From contig JAJGBQ010000006.1 in the NCBI GenBank assembly GCA_022457065.1, positions 434,001 to 498,000 of the forward strand: 64,000 nucleotides of DNA, given 5' to 3'. A program made the translations under genes and the position numbers. Below, in pieces: positions 43,673-55,859 of this stretch. The DNA comes from Curvularia sp. ZM96 (lineage: Eukaryota > Ascomycota > Dothideomycetes > Pleosporales > Pleosporaceae). The notes under the pieces were generated by a model. That model saw only the letters and a list, made by a program, of their open reading frames with translations, was not told the origin of the DNA and ran no database searches. Within the stretch, counting starts at the first letter, position 1, and every line of letters begins with the position of its first letter.

Positions 43673-44592
43673 ATGTCTAACGAAGCCATCTGCGGCCCAG
43701 GCATGCTCTTTGTTCGTGCTCGTATCGTCCCAGCAAGTAAAACCGTACTAGATGAGAGTGTTTGTCAAATGGTACGATGAGGAACACATTCCAGAAGTTA
43801 TGTCTACAAGTGGTATCAAGAGTGGTTTTCGCTACCAAGACATTAACAAAATCTCGCCCACGGGCGATGCTCGAAACAGCAAGCCATACTTAGCATACTA
43901 CCCGACGCATGAATTGGCCTTCACCCAAAGCAACGAGTTCAGGGCCATCGGTGTCAATAGCCCGTCTCTTCCTGGCAGTGGCATCATTTACGATCTTGCC
44001 GATATGGACGTCAGCTATTTGGGTTTTCTCGGTGCGACACCGAGGAAGAACGGAACTGCAGACGGTATGTCGATTGCCACGAATGACCTCAATTTCCTCT
44101 GAAAACGTATTGATGATAGCGATTACAGCCAGATACATCATCACTTTTAGTATCAAGCCGGAAGAGGACCCTGGGCGTGACGAGGTCATGGTGTTTTATA
44201 AGTAGGTACCGGTTCCTACATTTTTTCTCGTTGCCCATCATAATGAGTTACGTACTGATCTGGGCTACTAGCCAACAGAAAATCTTTCAAATACACTACC
44301 TTACATCCGCACTCTGTACTTTAAGCTGTTGTACGCGCGGACAAACGCTCAGTCTCGCGCTCTGAAGGGTTTGCCTACCACGGATGAGCCACACCCTGAC
44401 CCACCCACTTGGCTAGCCAAAGACAAGGTTTCAGAGAATCTTACCACCACTACTGACAAGGCCTTGAGCCAGGCTGAAAAATCTGGAGACTGGGGAGGAC
44501 AGAGAGTGAAGTGTATGCTTGGAGGCTGTTTCGTGCACATGGGAATGGGAGGTTTTTCGACGATTGAAATGTCTCCTGCTGCTATCACTTGA
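43673..44592 (+). pseudogene. EthD-like dimeric alpha/beta-barrel gene, frameshifted
   Basis: The sequence starts with an intact ATG (43673) and reads MSNEAICGPGMLFVRARIVP, then meets a frame change near 43757, after which homologous-looking sequence continues as FVKWYDEEHIPEV. An intron is plausible at 44065-44128. A second break lies near 44280: the peptide resumes as RTLYFKLLYARTNAQSRALK in a frame not reachable by an in-frame splice. Each break fits a 1-nt indel. The 3' part after residues PTWLA looks diverged. Relatives are small stress or metabolism-linked EthD-type proteins of unknown substrate. Decay or assembly errors both explain the picture. I keep the annotation as a probable pseudogene. 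Confidence 0.6.
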
Positions 44593-44693
44593 GCGATGAG
44601 TACGGCTTTGCATTCATGTACAATTCGCAGGTTTCTCTAGTTTCATTTGTTTCTTTTTTTTCTTTTTTCTTTTTTTTGACCAATTCAGACTAC

Positions 44694-46150
44694 TCAGTCT
44701 TCATCTTCATCCTCTTTCTTCCCATCCAAAGGCTCACCCTTCCAAGACTTCCACGTCTTATGACTTTTAACATCATTCTCCATGTCTCCACATCTTCTTT
44801 GCTCCCAGCTCTCCTTGCCGGCTATAACCGCCCAATGCTCCCGTGCCCTCCCCGCCCAGTACCTTGCCTCGTCCTCCTTTCCAAACATGCTCCACGTATA
44901 TGCTAGAGTCTCTTCGTATGCAGGAAGCTCGGCTATTAGGCCCTCTTCTTCCAGCTGCTCAATCAGGCTTGGCAACAATCTGAGGAATTCTGGCGCATCT
45001 GTTTCATCTTTAGGCATGACAGATTTCAAAGCTTTGATCTCACTGAGACGGTCATTCGAGGCCATGATTTCCTCGTCCGACGCAGTGCATAATGGACATG
45101 CGCAAGTGAATCCGCAATTGGCTTCAAGAGAGAGGACGCGGCGCTTATGCGGTCGCTTTTCATAGCCATCTAAGGGATGTCAGTCGCATGTTTCTAGATG
45201 CCCAAACTAGGGACGGCCGAACTTACAGCTTCGTGTAATCTCTTCGCCTGGTTTGATTTCTCTGAGCGCAAACACTTCAAAGGAGAGCGTGTAGTCGTTG
45301 AAGCGCCAAAGAGTATTCGGACGGCATGCATGGTTGATTCGCTGCAGAGAGGTCAGTTTCATACACCACTAGAATCTCAACACAGACTTACAGCAATCTC
45401 GGGAGTGACACTCAGCAACTGAGGCATCTCATCCACCCATGGCCACTTGACACGGATACCGTTCGTCGCGACGATATCTTCAACTGAGCCGTCTTTATTA
45501 CCACTCAACTCTTTGACTAGCGTCTTTGATTTCTCAGGTAACTGCTCCACCGCTTTCTCCAGCACCCGTTGTGTCTCGGCCACATTCGACTCTTCCAGCA
45601 CATCTTTCGCCACAAACAAGACCGGCGTCTGCACAATCAAACTCTCACCCGCGAAAATGGCACCAATGTCCTTTTTTGCGAATAACCCTTTCCCTTTGAC
45701 CCCTGCATCCCGCACTTCCCACATGCCCATCTCTTGCCCAATCTGCCCTTCTAACCCACCAATCCCCATTCCAAACGTATCCATCGTCACACTAGCCGCA
45801 ACCTCGGGGCTTACGACAAAACTGATGCCGCGACCGTTGTTGTATCCGGCATTCGTATATGCGCAAAGTGTCTTACGGGTCCCATCTGCCGTAACATCCA
45901 CGCACGTCGGGTTGTGCGTCCAGGGAAATGTTTTCGACGCTTCGATACCGCCATATGACACCGGACACACATCGACCGGCTTATTCACAAGTCCATCCTG
46001 GATCGCTGCGCTGCGCGGCTCGTGGTATATCTCTTCTTGGGCCCTGGCCGTCCGCGCCGCCGCTGTCAAGATCAGCGCGGAGAGTGCGAGATGGAAACGA
46101 GAAGACGGTCGCTTCTTATGCGACGACAAGGCCGCGTTCCGATGCATCAT
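44694..46150 (-). CDS. SET-domain protein with N-terminal signal peptide
   Basis: Exons 45392-46150, 45227-45341 and 44694-45169 give 449 residues. The N terminus has a basic n-region, a hydrophobic core (ALSALILTAAA, about 22-33) and a likely cut after ARA. The SET domain begins near 137 ('VKGKGLFAKKDI'). The catalytic-core motif is 'RINHACRPNTLWRFND' at 254-269, then 'GEEITRSYGYEKRP'. A post-SET cysteine cluster, C314-x-C316-x2-C319, would bind zinc. This is a SMYD-like/SET subfamily seen in filamentous fungi. The expected chemistry is lysine methylation with S-adenosylmethionine. A secretory leader on a methyltransferase is unusual. The substrate and site of action are unknown. Confidence 0.88.
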
Positions 46151-47254
46151 TTCCCAGCTCTTTCTTTTTGTCGCGATTCGATAGTAGTTCAATCACCAGA
46201 TTAGTTAGAGAGCGAAAACGGATAAGAAGAGGACAAGCAGATTATAACATTTTTCCACTACGTACTCGCACTTGCAACTAGGACAGGCGTTTATTTAGCT
46301 ATGCGGAAAGCCACGTTTCATGATGCTAATGATCTTCCTGTTCCACCCCCCTCCCTATCTAATTTATCCGACATGGCTGGACGCGCTTGGCAGGTCCTGT
46401 GCGCTGTTTGAGCGCAATCTACGCTGCGGTTTGACGATGCTTGGCTGCTCTGTCCAGTGAGGTTGGGCGTGGTGGGGGACTGCCAAGAAAGCTCCGGTCG
46501 AGCGGCGCGCGGGGATGGAGCTGCATCTTGCTTTCGCGATGGCGCACATACTAAGGAGGGTGTTTGTGATGGCTTGTCGTACTAGTGAGGTGATATGGGT
46601 AAGAGTTAGATGGGCAATACGGCTGGTTTTGTATCAACTCACTATAGAAAGAGTGCCTCTCATCCTTTGGCTTGCTGATGTCGATAAGGCTTTGTAGTAC
46701 CACTATGCCTCATTCTCAGAACAGTCAGGATGATGTGAACTGAAGGTCTCCTTGAAGAATTATCAAATGAGAACCAGAAACGCAAGGGGTGAGGCGCACA
46801 TATCAGCTTCAACAAAAGTATACATCCTGTCCCTGTATTCGAGCCTTTAGTATGGATTGGTGAGGCATAGATCATAGAAAAACCATCAGATGTACTAGGT
46901 CTTGAGATGTCCGCGGGGAAAAAAGCGAGCTAAATTCCGGTACTGGCACTATTACCATCACTCGTACCTGGTATAATAACAAGAAGAGCTAGCGGGATGA
47001 GCCTCATTCATTCGCATACAGGATACGTCACAGTTACATAAGCCGTCGTAGTTCTCGTTCCTCAAAGGGCTGTGTTCTAGAAGTCGCCTATACAGCCGAA
47101 ATGCAGGGTTAGCCGAGTGGCGTCACGATACCCGTCGATAGTTTCCGGTGAGTCGTACTAATCGGATTTGGAAATATATAGCTATGCGATGTACGATTCC
47201 GTTCGGGCTGATGTATCCTCAGATATCATGTGCCGATAGTTGTACCTGCTACAA
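46151..47254. other. intergenic stretch
   Basis: About 1.1 kb with the SET gene promoter on its left and the 3' flank of the GFA gene on its right. No supported gene. Confidence 0.5.
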
Positions 47255-47735
47255 TTACTTCTCGCCAGGCTTGACAACGCTCATCCAGCTTGGCTCCTCT
47301 TGCTCAAAGGCCTTATACTCTGGATCAGGTATATGCTCGAACAAGCCGCCCTTCAAAAACGTCTTCGGGGAGTCATCTTTAAGCAAGGAAGCAATTGGGC
47401 TATATTCATCAGCCACGTTTCAGTAACAACGAGTGATAAGACATACGATCCGCAGTTCCCACAGAATTGACGTGTGATGGTATTTCCGCTCTTGGTATCG
47501 CTGTCTTTGTAGCTCTTGAGGTTACCATTAGGGTCATTGATCGTGACCTCAGATCTATCGAAGACATATATAATAGAGCCCACGCTAGATCCTGAACGGC
47601 GGCAATTTGAACTTTTGCAGTTAGCATGCTAAAGGATGTAGAGCAAATTACCTACCAGTAGCATATCATCGATTTCTCGGGTAAGGCGGGGATAGAAACC
47701 TTGATCTGTCCGCAGTTGCAGCGTCCTTCAGCCAT
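47255..47735 (-). CDS. GFA/CENP-V family zinc protein (glutathione-dependent formaldehyde-activating-like)
   Basis: Exons 47656-47735, 47447-47611 and 47255-47399 give 129 residues. Zinc ligands of the GFA fold are present: C6-x-C8, C25-x-C27-x2-C30 (CYCSNC, formed across a splice) and C77-x2-C80 ('FCGNCGS'). The length is standard for the family. Members bind zinc, and some act on S-hydroxymethylglutathione or other thiol adducts; most fungal paralogues are uncharacterised. The C-terminal 'PDPEYKAFEQEEPSW' matches fungal members. The gene stands alone with no clear partner nearby. Confidence 0.92.
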
Positions 47736-48574
47736 GATGGTGAGATTGTGGAGTTCGAAGAGCGATGAGAACTCAGAAGGAGGCAGAATTCGAATTCTTC
47801 AAGAGTCGAGGTTTGAGCTGTGATGTTTCTTATAAGGGCAGAAATTTGAGCCGAACAGGATGGGTAATCTGTCTTAGATGACGTACGACGAGTCGTGTGA
47901 AAGTTCTGGAATAACTAGCAGGATTCGTAGCCTCGGCAATAAAGGCGGAGTTCGACCCACGATGTCGGCTACAGTTGAATAGCGTTTCTTGTCACTAACT
48001 TCCTCACACTAAGACTTAGTCCTGTGCGTGCAGAAAAGGTAACATTTCATATGCGTAAGTTGACTCAGTACGGGCTGTCAGCATGTTCCCTGGCCTATCT
48101 TACAGTAGCGAGTTTGTCATCTAGTGCATACAGAACGGCGAAATTTCGCACCATGCTCCGTGTACGGTTTCCATAGATATATGCGGGTCAGATAAGGCCC
48201 GTGAATCTCTGAAAAGTTAATTCGTGGCCAAAAATACACTGCAAATGAAGATGCTGGGAGTTTGCGGACGGACCGGAGTGATTAAACTCGTTTTGTCATC
48301 CATATTGAAGATGGACTTAACTATTTGAAAAGAATTCGTGGACTAAAAACAAGATCGAAGAGATGCAAAATCTTCGAAGAACTTGGAAAGAAACATCTAG
48401 AGAATGAAGTGAGGTTGATATAAAAGAAGCACGCCCATGGTAGCCGTTCCGCATTTGGTTAGCGCGGCCATTCAGTCCTCCAGCGAGCCGGACTTGCGAC
48501 ATGTATACAGCACAAGTAAACAACCCCCACCTTTTCCATAATCCGAAGACTTCCTAGCTGAAACACCGCACAAA
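47736..48574. other. divergent intergenic stretch
   Basis: About 840 bp between the GFA gene (minus) and the APC13-like gene (plus). No supported gene. Confidence 0.5.
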
Positions 48575-49082
48575 ATGGTACGCCCATTGCCGTTCTAATT
48601 CGACGACCCATATTAATACGTTGCAGACGCGCGACTCTACAGCCACATACCTCCACATGCACGCGTCGCATCACGCCGATCTCTTAGAGCAATTCACCAA
48701 CCTCACATCGTCTCAACTATCGCCAGAAGACATTTACATACCCCCACACCTCCAGCCCATAAACCCAGAAGACGAGGACGACGTAGTGCCAGACCAACAT
48801 GCCGCATTCGGTATCCAGAGAGCCACGCAGAGCAAGAAAGAGCCGACATGGCGGGACCTAGGCCTGGAAGAATTGCTTAGAAGAGGACCTGCGACAGAAG
48901 GTCAAACCAGCGGTGCATCTGCCGTTGCAGCTGGTGGGAGTGGAGCTGCACACACGCTGCAAGAGCCTGTGAGGCTTGCGTTGGCGAGGCAGCCTGGGCC
49001 TAGATCAGGTGTGAGGATGGCGCATGGTGGAGCTGAGATGAGCTCTGCTGGAGGCGGTGCTGGCAACGGTCTACCACGCTGA
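48575..49082 (+). CDS. APC13-like small protein (anaphase-promoting complex subunit candidate)
   Basis: A first exon of just the ATG (48575-48577) joins 48627-49082 across a 49-nt intron, giving 152 residues starting MTRDSTATYLHMH. Key features are a short helical N terminus, the proline block 'EDIYIPPHLQPINPEDEDD', 'VVPDQHAAFG' and 'EPTWRDLGLEELLRRG' (Trp76-Leu81). The Trp-x-Asp-Leu-x-Leu pattern after an acidic proline segment resembles Apc13/Swm1 family proteins. The last 60 residues are Gly/Ala-rich. If correct, it would help assemble TPR subunits of the APC/C. The alternative start at 48654 would lose the conserved-looking first residues. The family call is from motif memory, not alignment. 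Confidence 0.65.
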
Positions 49083-50054
49083 GACTAGTGAGCATTGACG
49101 TGTGTCTTTCTCTACTCGGCGAAATATTCTCGATGTTACATCAAATACAGGGAGGGCTTAACGTTCACTGCCGTCATCAGCCGACCTCCTCGTTTCCCCC
49201 GGGCATAGGTAACCCAACAGTCGCCTTTCACAGAGATCATCATATCAAAGCATGGCAGAATGTTCTCTGATACGCGTCCAGCACTCACAGTGAGAGAGGG
49301 TCCCTACAAACTGATTCGAGAGTGGCTGCATATCTTCACAGTTACGCTACTTGTGGAGCTATTAGCAAAGACGAATTTGATTATCCAGCTACAAGACAAG
49401 CCGAGCCAATCAAACATCAAAGCGATACCCAAACACCTCCCCCACGTTATGTGTCGTTAAGTTTATTCTAGCAAGTCCGTCTAAGCAGCAAGCTCCGCAC
49501 TCGTGCAGAATATGCATGTCGAATCAGGAATGCTATGGCGAGATGCAACACCTCCCATCCCTGTATCCCGAATAAGGGTATAGCTATGGTTCCATCCCCT
49601 TCCTCGTCAGCGAACCGTCGATGGTCACCCGTCAGCCAGCTTTAGAACTTAGTAATGGCAGTGACGCGTCACGCTTATCGTGATGATGAGTGCATCGCCA
49701 CATGCAGTGCTACTGACTGCTTATGGATCAAAAGCTAGTAGCATGATTGCATAGCTTTTGGATGTGATTAGAATATCTCCTTGTATGCGGTTCCTGGACG
49801 TGCCAAGTCATCGACCAGGGAACAGTCAAGATGACATTAGATTTCTGGTCCAGCACTTCTGCCCTCTCGGCCGAATACCGTGCAAATCATCAGCCCGTGG
49901 TTGATTTCTCCGATGAAGGATCTCTGAAGTTTTTGCTCTAAGACCGTGGAAATATTTGAATCCTGCCTTCGGTTTGAGCTATATTTTCTTGCATATGGCA
50001 TCACTTTAACACCGCAATAATGAAGCCCGATATTACAGCGTCATCGTGGTGTAA
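49083..50054. other. intergenic stretch
   Basis: About 970 bp between convergent genes (APC13-like plus, GEN1-like minus). No supported gene. Confidence 0.5.
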
Positions 50055-52493
50055 TCAATCGTCGGTTAGATCAATACACTCGACGCCTTCTGGTACTTTC
50101 CGCAAAGACGTTGGATCAGTTGATGTACTCGCAGATGTCGACGGAACTTTACTGTTTGCATTTCCCACACTGGGCGCAGAAGACGTAGCGAAATGTCGAA
50201 GGCGGGCAGCTCGAATATCAGCAAGGCAACCTGTGGTAGATGCGCTTGCTTTTGGAACAGTAGGACTGGCTTGTCTCTCCGTGTGCAGTGAGACCGGGCT
50301 TCTGGTTGGATTGGCTTGTTGAAGATACCGAGTAGGCGTCTCGACTAAGCCAGCTCCAGCAAGGTTTGCGTGAGTACCTCTCCGGGAAGGAGTGTTCCTG
50401 GTAGACGAGTTTCTTCTTGCTCGTCGACTTGAAGCTTGTGGAATTGCTGGAAACAAGTCATCACTCGTCTGGTCAAGGTCCCAAGCAGGTACCGGCGATC
50501 CCTGGACGTTCCGACCTGCCTCTCTCATTGCAAAGATATCATCAAATTTGCCCCTGTTTGATGGGGGAGGCATTGGGTGGTCGGGATTCTCCTGCATACT
50601 AAGTTGCAAAGCCAGTTGGAGCTCTTCGTCTTCTTCGTCTGATATATCGAACTCGATGCGATCTTCGTGTTGATCTCGCGTTATGCTAGAGTCGACTCGA
50701 CTAGATGATGCAAATGAGCCGAATCCTTGAAATGACTCTGTCATGCCCACAGATGATGGTTTCTTTGAAGTAGAGGTTAATGAGTCTTGAATGTCGTCAT
50801 CAGAGTCAAAAAGCTCGATCACGTCTTGAAGCTGCGGTGCTTTTCCCCGATTTGGAGAATCAGATTGACATGACTTAGCCGGAGTTGTGAGCCTTGGTGC
50901 AGACGCCCGTGGCCTTTTTAAAACGGACGTAGGAGACTCATCCACATCCAGTGCAACGCCTTTGTGAGGTGTGCGTCTCGTTTTACCGTCAGATGCACCC
51001 TGAATTTGCTCTGCATCATCTGCTGCTCGCTTACGTTTGGACGATGGCTTGGGTGTTGCAAGAGATGGACTGAAAGCATCTTCTGGTAAAGTTTTACGAA
51101 GCCAGTATTCCGGCATCTCACATTCTACACGATAGTTCGGGTCGAAGAGCACCTTGTCGTCTCCGTTCCAGTGTCCGAATTTCTCGCCTTCAAAATCAGC
51201 CCTACGAAGACATGAAACACCAAAGGGCGAAAAGGTTAACTTCCGCTCCAAGGTTCGTTCTGGTGGTTGCTCCTCAGTCTTCTTGGTTCGCTGCTTAGTG
51301 AATTTGATGTCGTGTGCCATCTCCATGGGCTTAGACTCCCTCGATACAAGATCACGCGTAAGGAGGATTGGCCCGATCCAGTTCATATAGAGTCGTCCCC
51401 AAATGTTGAAGCGCTCGCTTGTGAGCTTGAGGAGTTCGTGCTCCTGTATGGGACGTTCGCAATCCAAGTTGAGTCTCGGGCATGTGAGTAATTCTCCATC
51501 GCTAGTGACTTTTGGACGGTAGTATTTCGTCAGAGTTTGATAGTCCGGAAAGTTGGAGGGTACGCCGATGCTTCGTCCTCGGGGGTTAGATTGCAGGAAT
51601 AGAGCTAGATCCTGACTCCAAAGATGACATTCTCGTTGATTTCGACACTCGCAAAGACTCTTTCCAAGGCCTTGCTTCACAGCCTGTAAAGCTATACCAG
51701 GTCCACACTGTGGAAGACCATTCTGATCATAATCCCCACCAACAAGCATGGCGAAAAGTACAAATCCTTCTCGGTCGAGTTTGTGTTTTTCCCTCAAGTC
51801 GGATGCTCGTACCAGGCAGGCATACTTGCCATTTTTCTTTGTGTTCTCTTTTGAACGATCTTTTATAGCAGTATCTTTCGCGATACGGTGGTCGTGTAGC
51901 CAGAGGGTGCAGCCAAACATAAGACTGTCAGAATCTTGTGACCAAACAGCATCAACCAAGCCGAGTATCTGCATACGGGCGCATTCTGCCTCTGCCTCTC
52001 CAGGAGCCTCGTGATATGGCACTCCGAGATATTTGAGCAGTTCTTGTAGTAACCGCCTCTCTTCATAATTGATACGCCCTTGGCCTCTCTTGCCTCGCTT
52101 CCAAGGTCGACCAGGGCCATCGAAGACAAATATGAGCTGGATATTCAGTGTGAGAAGGCGGCAGAGACGGTAGAACATTGCTTTCTCGATGCCTTGAAAC
52201 GCATGCTGATTGCTGACTGCTACTGTCAGTACATGGGCGGCTTAGCCAGCTCATCACTCACTATCGCGAATCATGTAGACTTGCTGAGCCGTGAGGTTGT
52301 TGAAGCGCCAATCTGCCTCGTCAACAGCGATTCTGAGAGGCTTGCCATGACGCCGGTGGTGATCTTCAGCGAGCTGCGCAATGGGAATGACTTCCTCATG
52401 ACGTCTGATTGTATCCCAGAGGCTATCTCCGTCTATCAGCAGGGCGCACTAGAAAACAGTTCAAATGCCAACGACGTACGCTGGTAGACCCAT
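50055..52493 (-). CDS. YEN1: Holliday junction resolvase, GEN1/Yen1 (XPG/Rad2 family)
   Basis: Exons 52480-52493 (14 nt), 52262-52422 and 50055-52216 give 778 residues beginning MGLPALWDTIRRHEE, which matches the XPG N-terminal signature and fixes the tiny first exon. Metal-binding acidic residues are visible: Asp in 'RIAVDEADWRFNNL', Asp in 'FVFDGPGRPWKRG', the 'GEAEAECARM' pair and 'SQDSDSLMFG'. The helix-hairpin-helix region includes 'GGDYDQNGLPQCGPGIALQA'. The C-terminal ~350 residues are disordered with basic and acidic patches, likely for regulation and nuclear import. The enzyme cuts Holliday junctions and flap structures late in the cell cycle. Confidence 0.94.
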
Positions 52494-53004
52494 GACGTGC
52501 AACCGGCGAGGCACGAATGTCCCACTCGACGACCCTCACGCGTCTTCGTATGAAGATTTAGACTCGCGTTGCTTCCACAAAAAAAGCCTTGAAAAGGCCA
52601 ACAAAAGCGTTCAATAACTAATTGGTGTTTAGCGCCAACTACGATGGGTATGGTAACTATGGTAGGTGGGGGTTCTAGCGGTGCCGCGATTCCGAAACCT
52701 ATCGCGCTCCTGAACGCGAAGTCACGTGGTAGTACATATCCGTGCGTTCTTCCCAGTATCAGTGCTACTGGATGTGACAACAGTCGTCTAGTTACAATTT
52801 GGCATTGCAGATGATACCAGTCAGTGAACCGGCTCCAGTGCTACTTCACCCGATCAACAGCTATCGAACATCACCAACAGTGTGCTTCTTGTTCATCATC
52901 ATCAATATGTAAACTATTATTTCTTTTTTTGCTAACTTTTCTGTGGCAATGCCACTACAATGCAACAAACAATTACGTAGACAAGTATAATACATATGCA
53001 ACAG
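52494..53004. other. intergenic stretch
   Basis: About 510 bp holding the GEN1 promoter and the 3' flank of the next minus-strand gene. No supported gene. Confidence 0.5.
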
Positions 53005-55859
53005 CTAAAGTTCACAATCTTCATCGAACGCCCCATTCAGGCCATCAAGATCGTGCCATGGCTGGCTTGCGAGGAAAGCGGTCATGTCACTGATCCGGTC
53101 CTGCGCACTCTTGCGCCGCTGCTTCAACGCATCCCCCAGAATCCTTGCTGCCGAAAGAGCCATGTCAGATTTTTTGCCCAGGAACCATAGCGCCTTGATG
53201 CAGTCATCTGCTCGTCGGAAAGCATCTTCTTGATCCATTTCAGATGGTAAGAGTGTCTCGGACTCCAGCAGGAGTACACCTGCCTTGGCAAAGGCGCGAA
53301 TCAAAACTGCAGTCCATGGGTCTGTTAACAATGCGCCCTCGATGGTTGCAAAGTTGAGTTCGCGAGGTTGCGGCAACAACGTGTCATTGCGTGGACATGC
53401 ACAGCTCGCAAGGTCTGACAAGACTCTGCAGTTGTTCTCCCTGAATCTGGCGATGAACCCGATTGAATTTCGGTGCTCTGTTGCGTCCTTGTGACCAAGT
53501 CTGGATTCATCCACAACTTCTAAAAGGTCTGCGAGAAGAAGTGTTGCCAGATGCCAGTGCCCAGTAACACAGACATACCATGACTGGATACGGGGAGGGA
53601 GATTGTTATGGTGCTGAATGCAGTCCCTGACAAATGGTGCGTAAAGGGCGTCCCAATGGTTGCATACGTCCAGCGCAGCATGTACGGCCTCTTCGACTCT
53701 CACGCCTCGTGTGTTTCTTGTCAACAGCGTCTGGATGCGACATACTCTGCGGAAAAGCAATACCTTGACTGGAGCAGCATCGCATAGTGCAGTCGCAGCT
53801 TGATCGAATGAACAGGGCCATCGGGTTGGTGCTCGTCTTGAATCTTGTTGGTGAGTGAACAAATATCCATCCCATAGACCACCGCTCACAGGTTTTGAGG
53901 CTGATGGTTTCTTTGCGTCGGTTGCGTTGTATGTTTTCATGCTCTCGTTTAGGACTACGTCGCTATCTTCGTCAGATACCACTAACGGTCGCTTGTGCAT
54001 TGCCGCTGACAAGGTGTCGAACGTAACACCAAGCCAGAACAGTAAATCGACTGTTGCGCGATCTGCTTCCTCGAGACGCATTTTTGGTACATGCTGTTGC
54101 TGTCCACGGGATATCGGATCCGGTTTACTGCGTTGTTGTTGTTGTTGTCTGCATACGGTCATGCGTGATCTCAATGAATGTATGAGTCGAAGGCCTGATT
54201 CGAGATGCAAAGGAGGACCGTCAGCTTCGATTGCGAGATCCAATCTCGACATCAGATCTGTGCACTCATCCATGTCTGTGTCGATTGAGACAGTCGGTGA
54301 ATCTTGAATGTATTCGGTACTGTTCGTCGAGCTCATCACTTCTGGCGTGTCGGCATTACCGAGCGCTGTCATGGGCGTCATGATTGCCTCTGTAGGTTTT
54401 TGCGTCAATGCAAATATCATCTGTGCGAGCACCACTCGGAAGGACTCGATTTCGCTCGCTTTCTGTAATGCGTTGCGAGCGTTGTGCCATGCTGTAATCT
54501 CAAGAGTACGGTCGAATTGAAGGTCCGCCGGCCTATGATCGTCCTCTTGACCCTCGAAAACACCGCTATCGCCGTTGGTGGCGTTGCTATGGAACGGGTA
54601 TCTTGTCCGACCTCTCCGTCCAGATTGCGCCCATTGTGAAGCAAAAGCGAGCACAGCAAGGTCCAGGGCTTTTGATGCCGCTTGGTCTTCACTTTGTGTA
54701 AGTCTTCGCCCTCTGATTGTCATTGCCAGTCTGTCAAGGCGTATCACGCGGTGGTAAATGCTTTTCCAATCAGGCCTAGCATTTGTGGAAAGAAGATTGT
54801 TGGACCTTGCGCTGTACGGACAAGTCCTTTCTGTTACCCAGCATGCGAGTGCGTTTTCAAAACTGTCATGATATATCCTCAGCAAGTTTTCAGACAGGTA
54901 GGTGTTGCCACTAGATGAGAGGATGTTGCTCCCATTCAATATTGCTGGGTAAGGAGGCGCACCGTATGGTGGCGTTGCTGAGGAGCTGCGCCGCCGTCGT
55001 TTTCGGTTGCCACCCACAACTGATGCTATACTGTTCGACGAATTGGCCTCAGTCGCATCATTAGCTTCATAATCTGTCCTTGGACTGTCATCGAGTTTAT
55101 CGCTTTTGACTGACGACGTCCTTAGCGACGAACCTTTGCCTGAGTCGCAAACAAGAAGGTTAGAATCTTCCTCGGATAGCGCCCCTAGTTGTTCCAAAAG
55201 GGTTTCACTGTCCTCAGTCTCCGCATTTGATACAGGCCCGCCAAAGTAATTCGCGGCAGGGTCTACAGAGAACATGGATGTTCCACAAGCAAAATCGCCG
55301 AACGTGACTCCCAACTCGGGTGGCGTGGCGTTGAAATGGTACTCGTCATGGTTTGTGGTTGCTTGTACTGTTCGTGTTGCTTTCAACGAAGCAGGACATG
55401 ACGCGTCCGCTTTTTTTGCTTTACTGGTAGAATTGCTTCTGGTTCGACGTCGTTTGGGTAACGGCGCATTGGTCATCTGCGGTTGCGAGGCTTGCAGCAC
55501 ACGTTGAGAACGAAGCCATTCAAATGTGCAGGCCTTTTTCGTCTTTTCGCAGTTGCTACATGACGCTAACGGCCCGTAGACATCTAGAAAGTCAGCTGAT
55601 CCATGAACTCGCTTGTTTAGAGATGCGACTTACCACTGTAGTGGAACACTGTAGGACTAGAACCAGTCTTGCTTGTCTCCAGTAATGTATCTTCGAGGAT
55701 GGCTGCGTCGCACGCCCTTTTCCCCTTTCGACATTGATCACAGCATCTGTTCTGTTTCCGGCTCGTTTTTGAAGGTTTGGGTGCAGTCGTCACCGAAGGT
55801 GATGGTGATGTCCACGCGTAGTCGAGAAATGACTTTGGCTGCACGTCGACGAAGTTCAT
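53005..55859 (-). CDS. large Zn2Cys6 transcription factor with extended zinc-cluster loop
   Basis: Exons 55634-55859 and 53005-55583 give 934 residues. The zinc cluster is C40-x2-C43-x6-C50, then C84-x2-C87-x6-C94, so 33 residues separate the third and fourth cysteines, far more than the usual 5-16. The first intron falls inside that loop, but the loop stays long after splicing. Basic residues (RKGKRAC, KTKKAC) and a following nuclear-localisation-like run (KRRRTRS) support DNA binding. The large middle region has helices resembling the fungal transcription-factor domain. Acidic and Ser-rich linkers flank it. Targets are unknown; it lies next to GEN1. Confidence 0.88.

Noticed and set aside
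45447..46184. 245-codon plus-strand frame
   Set aside because: Mirror of the SET gene's first exon, which has a signal peptide and SET motif continuity.
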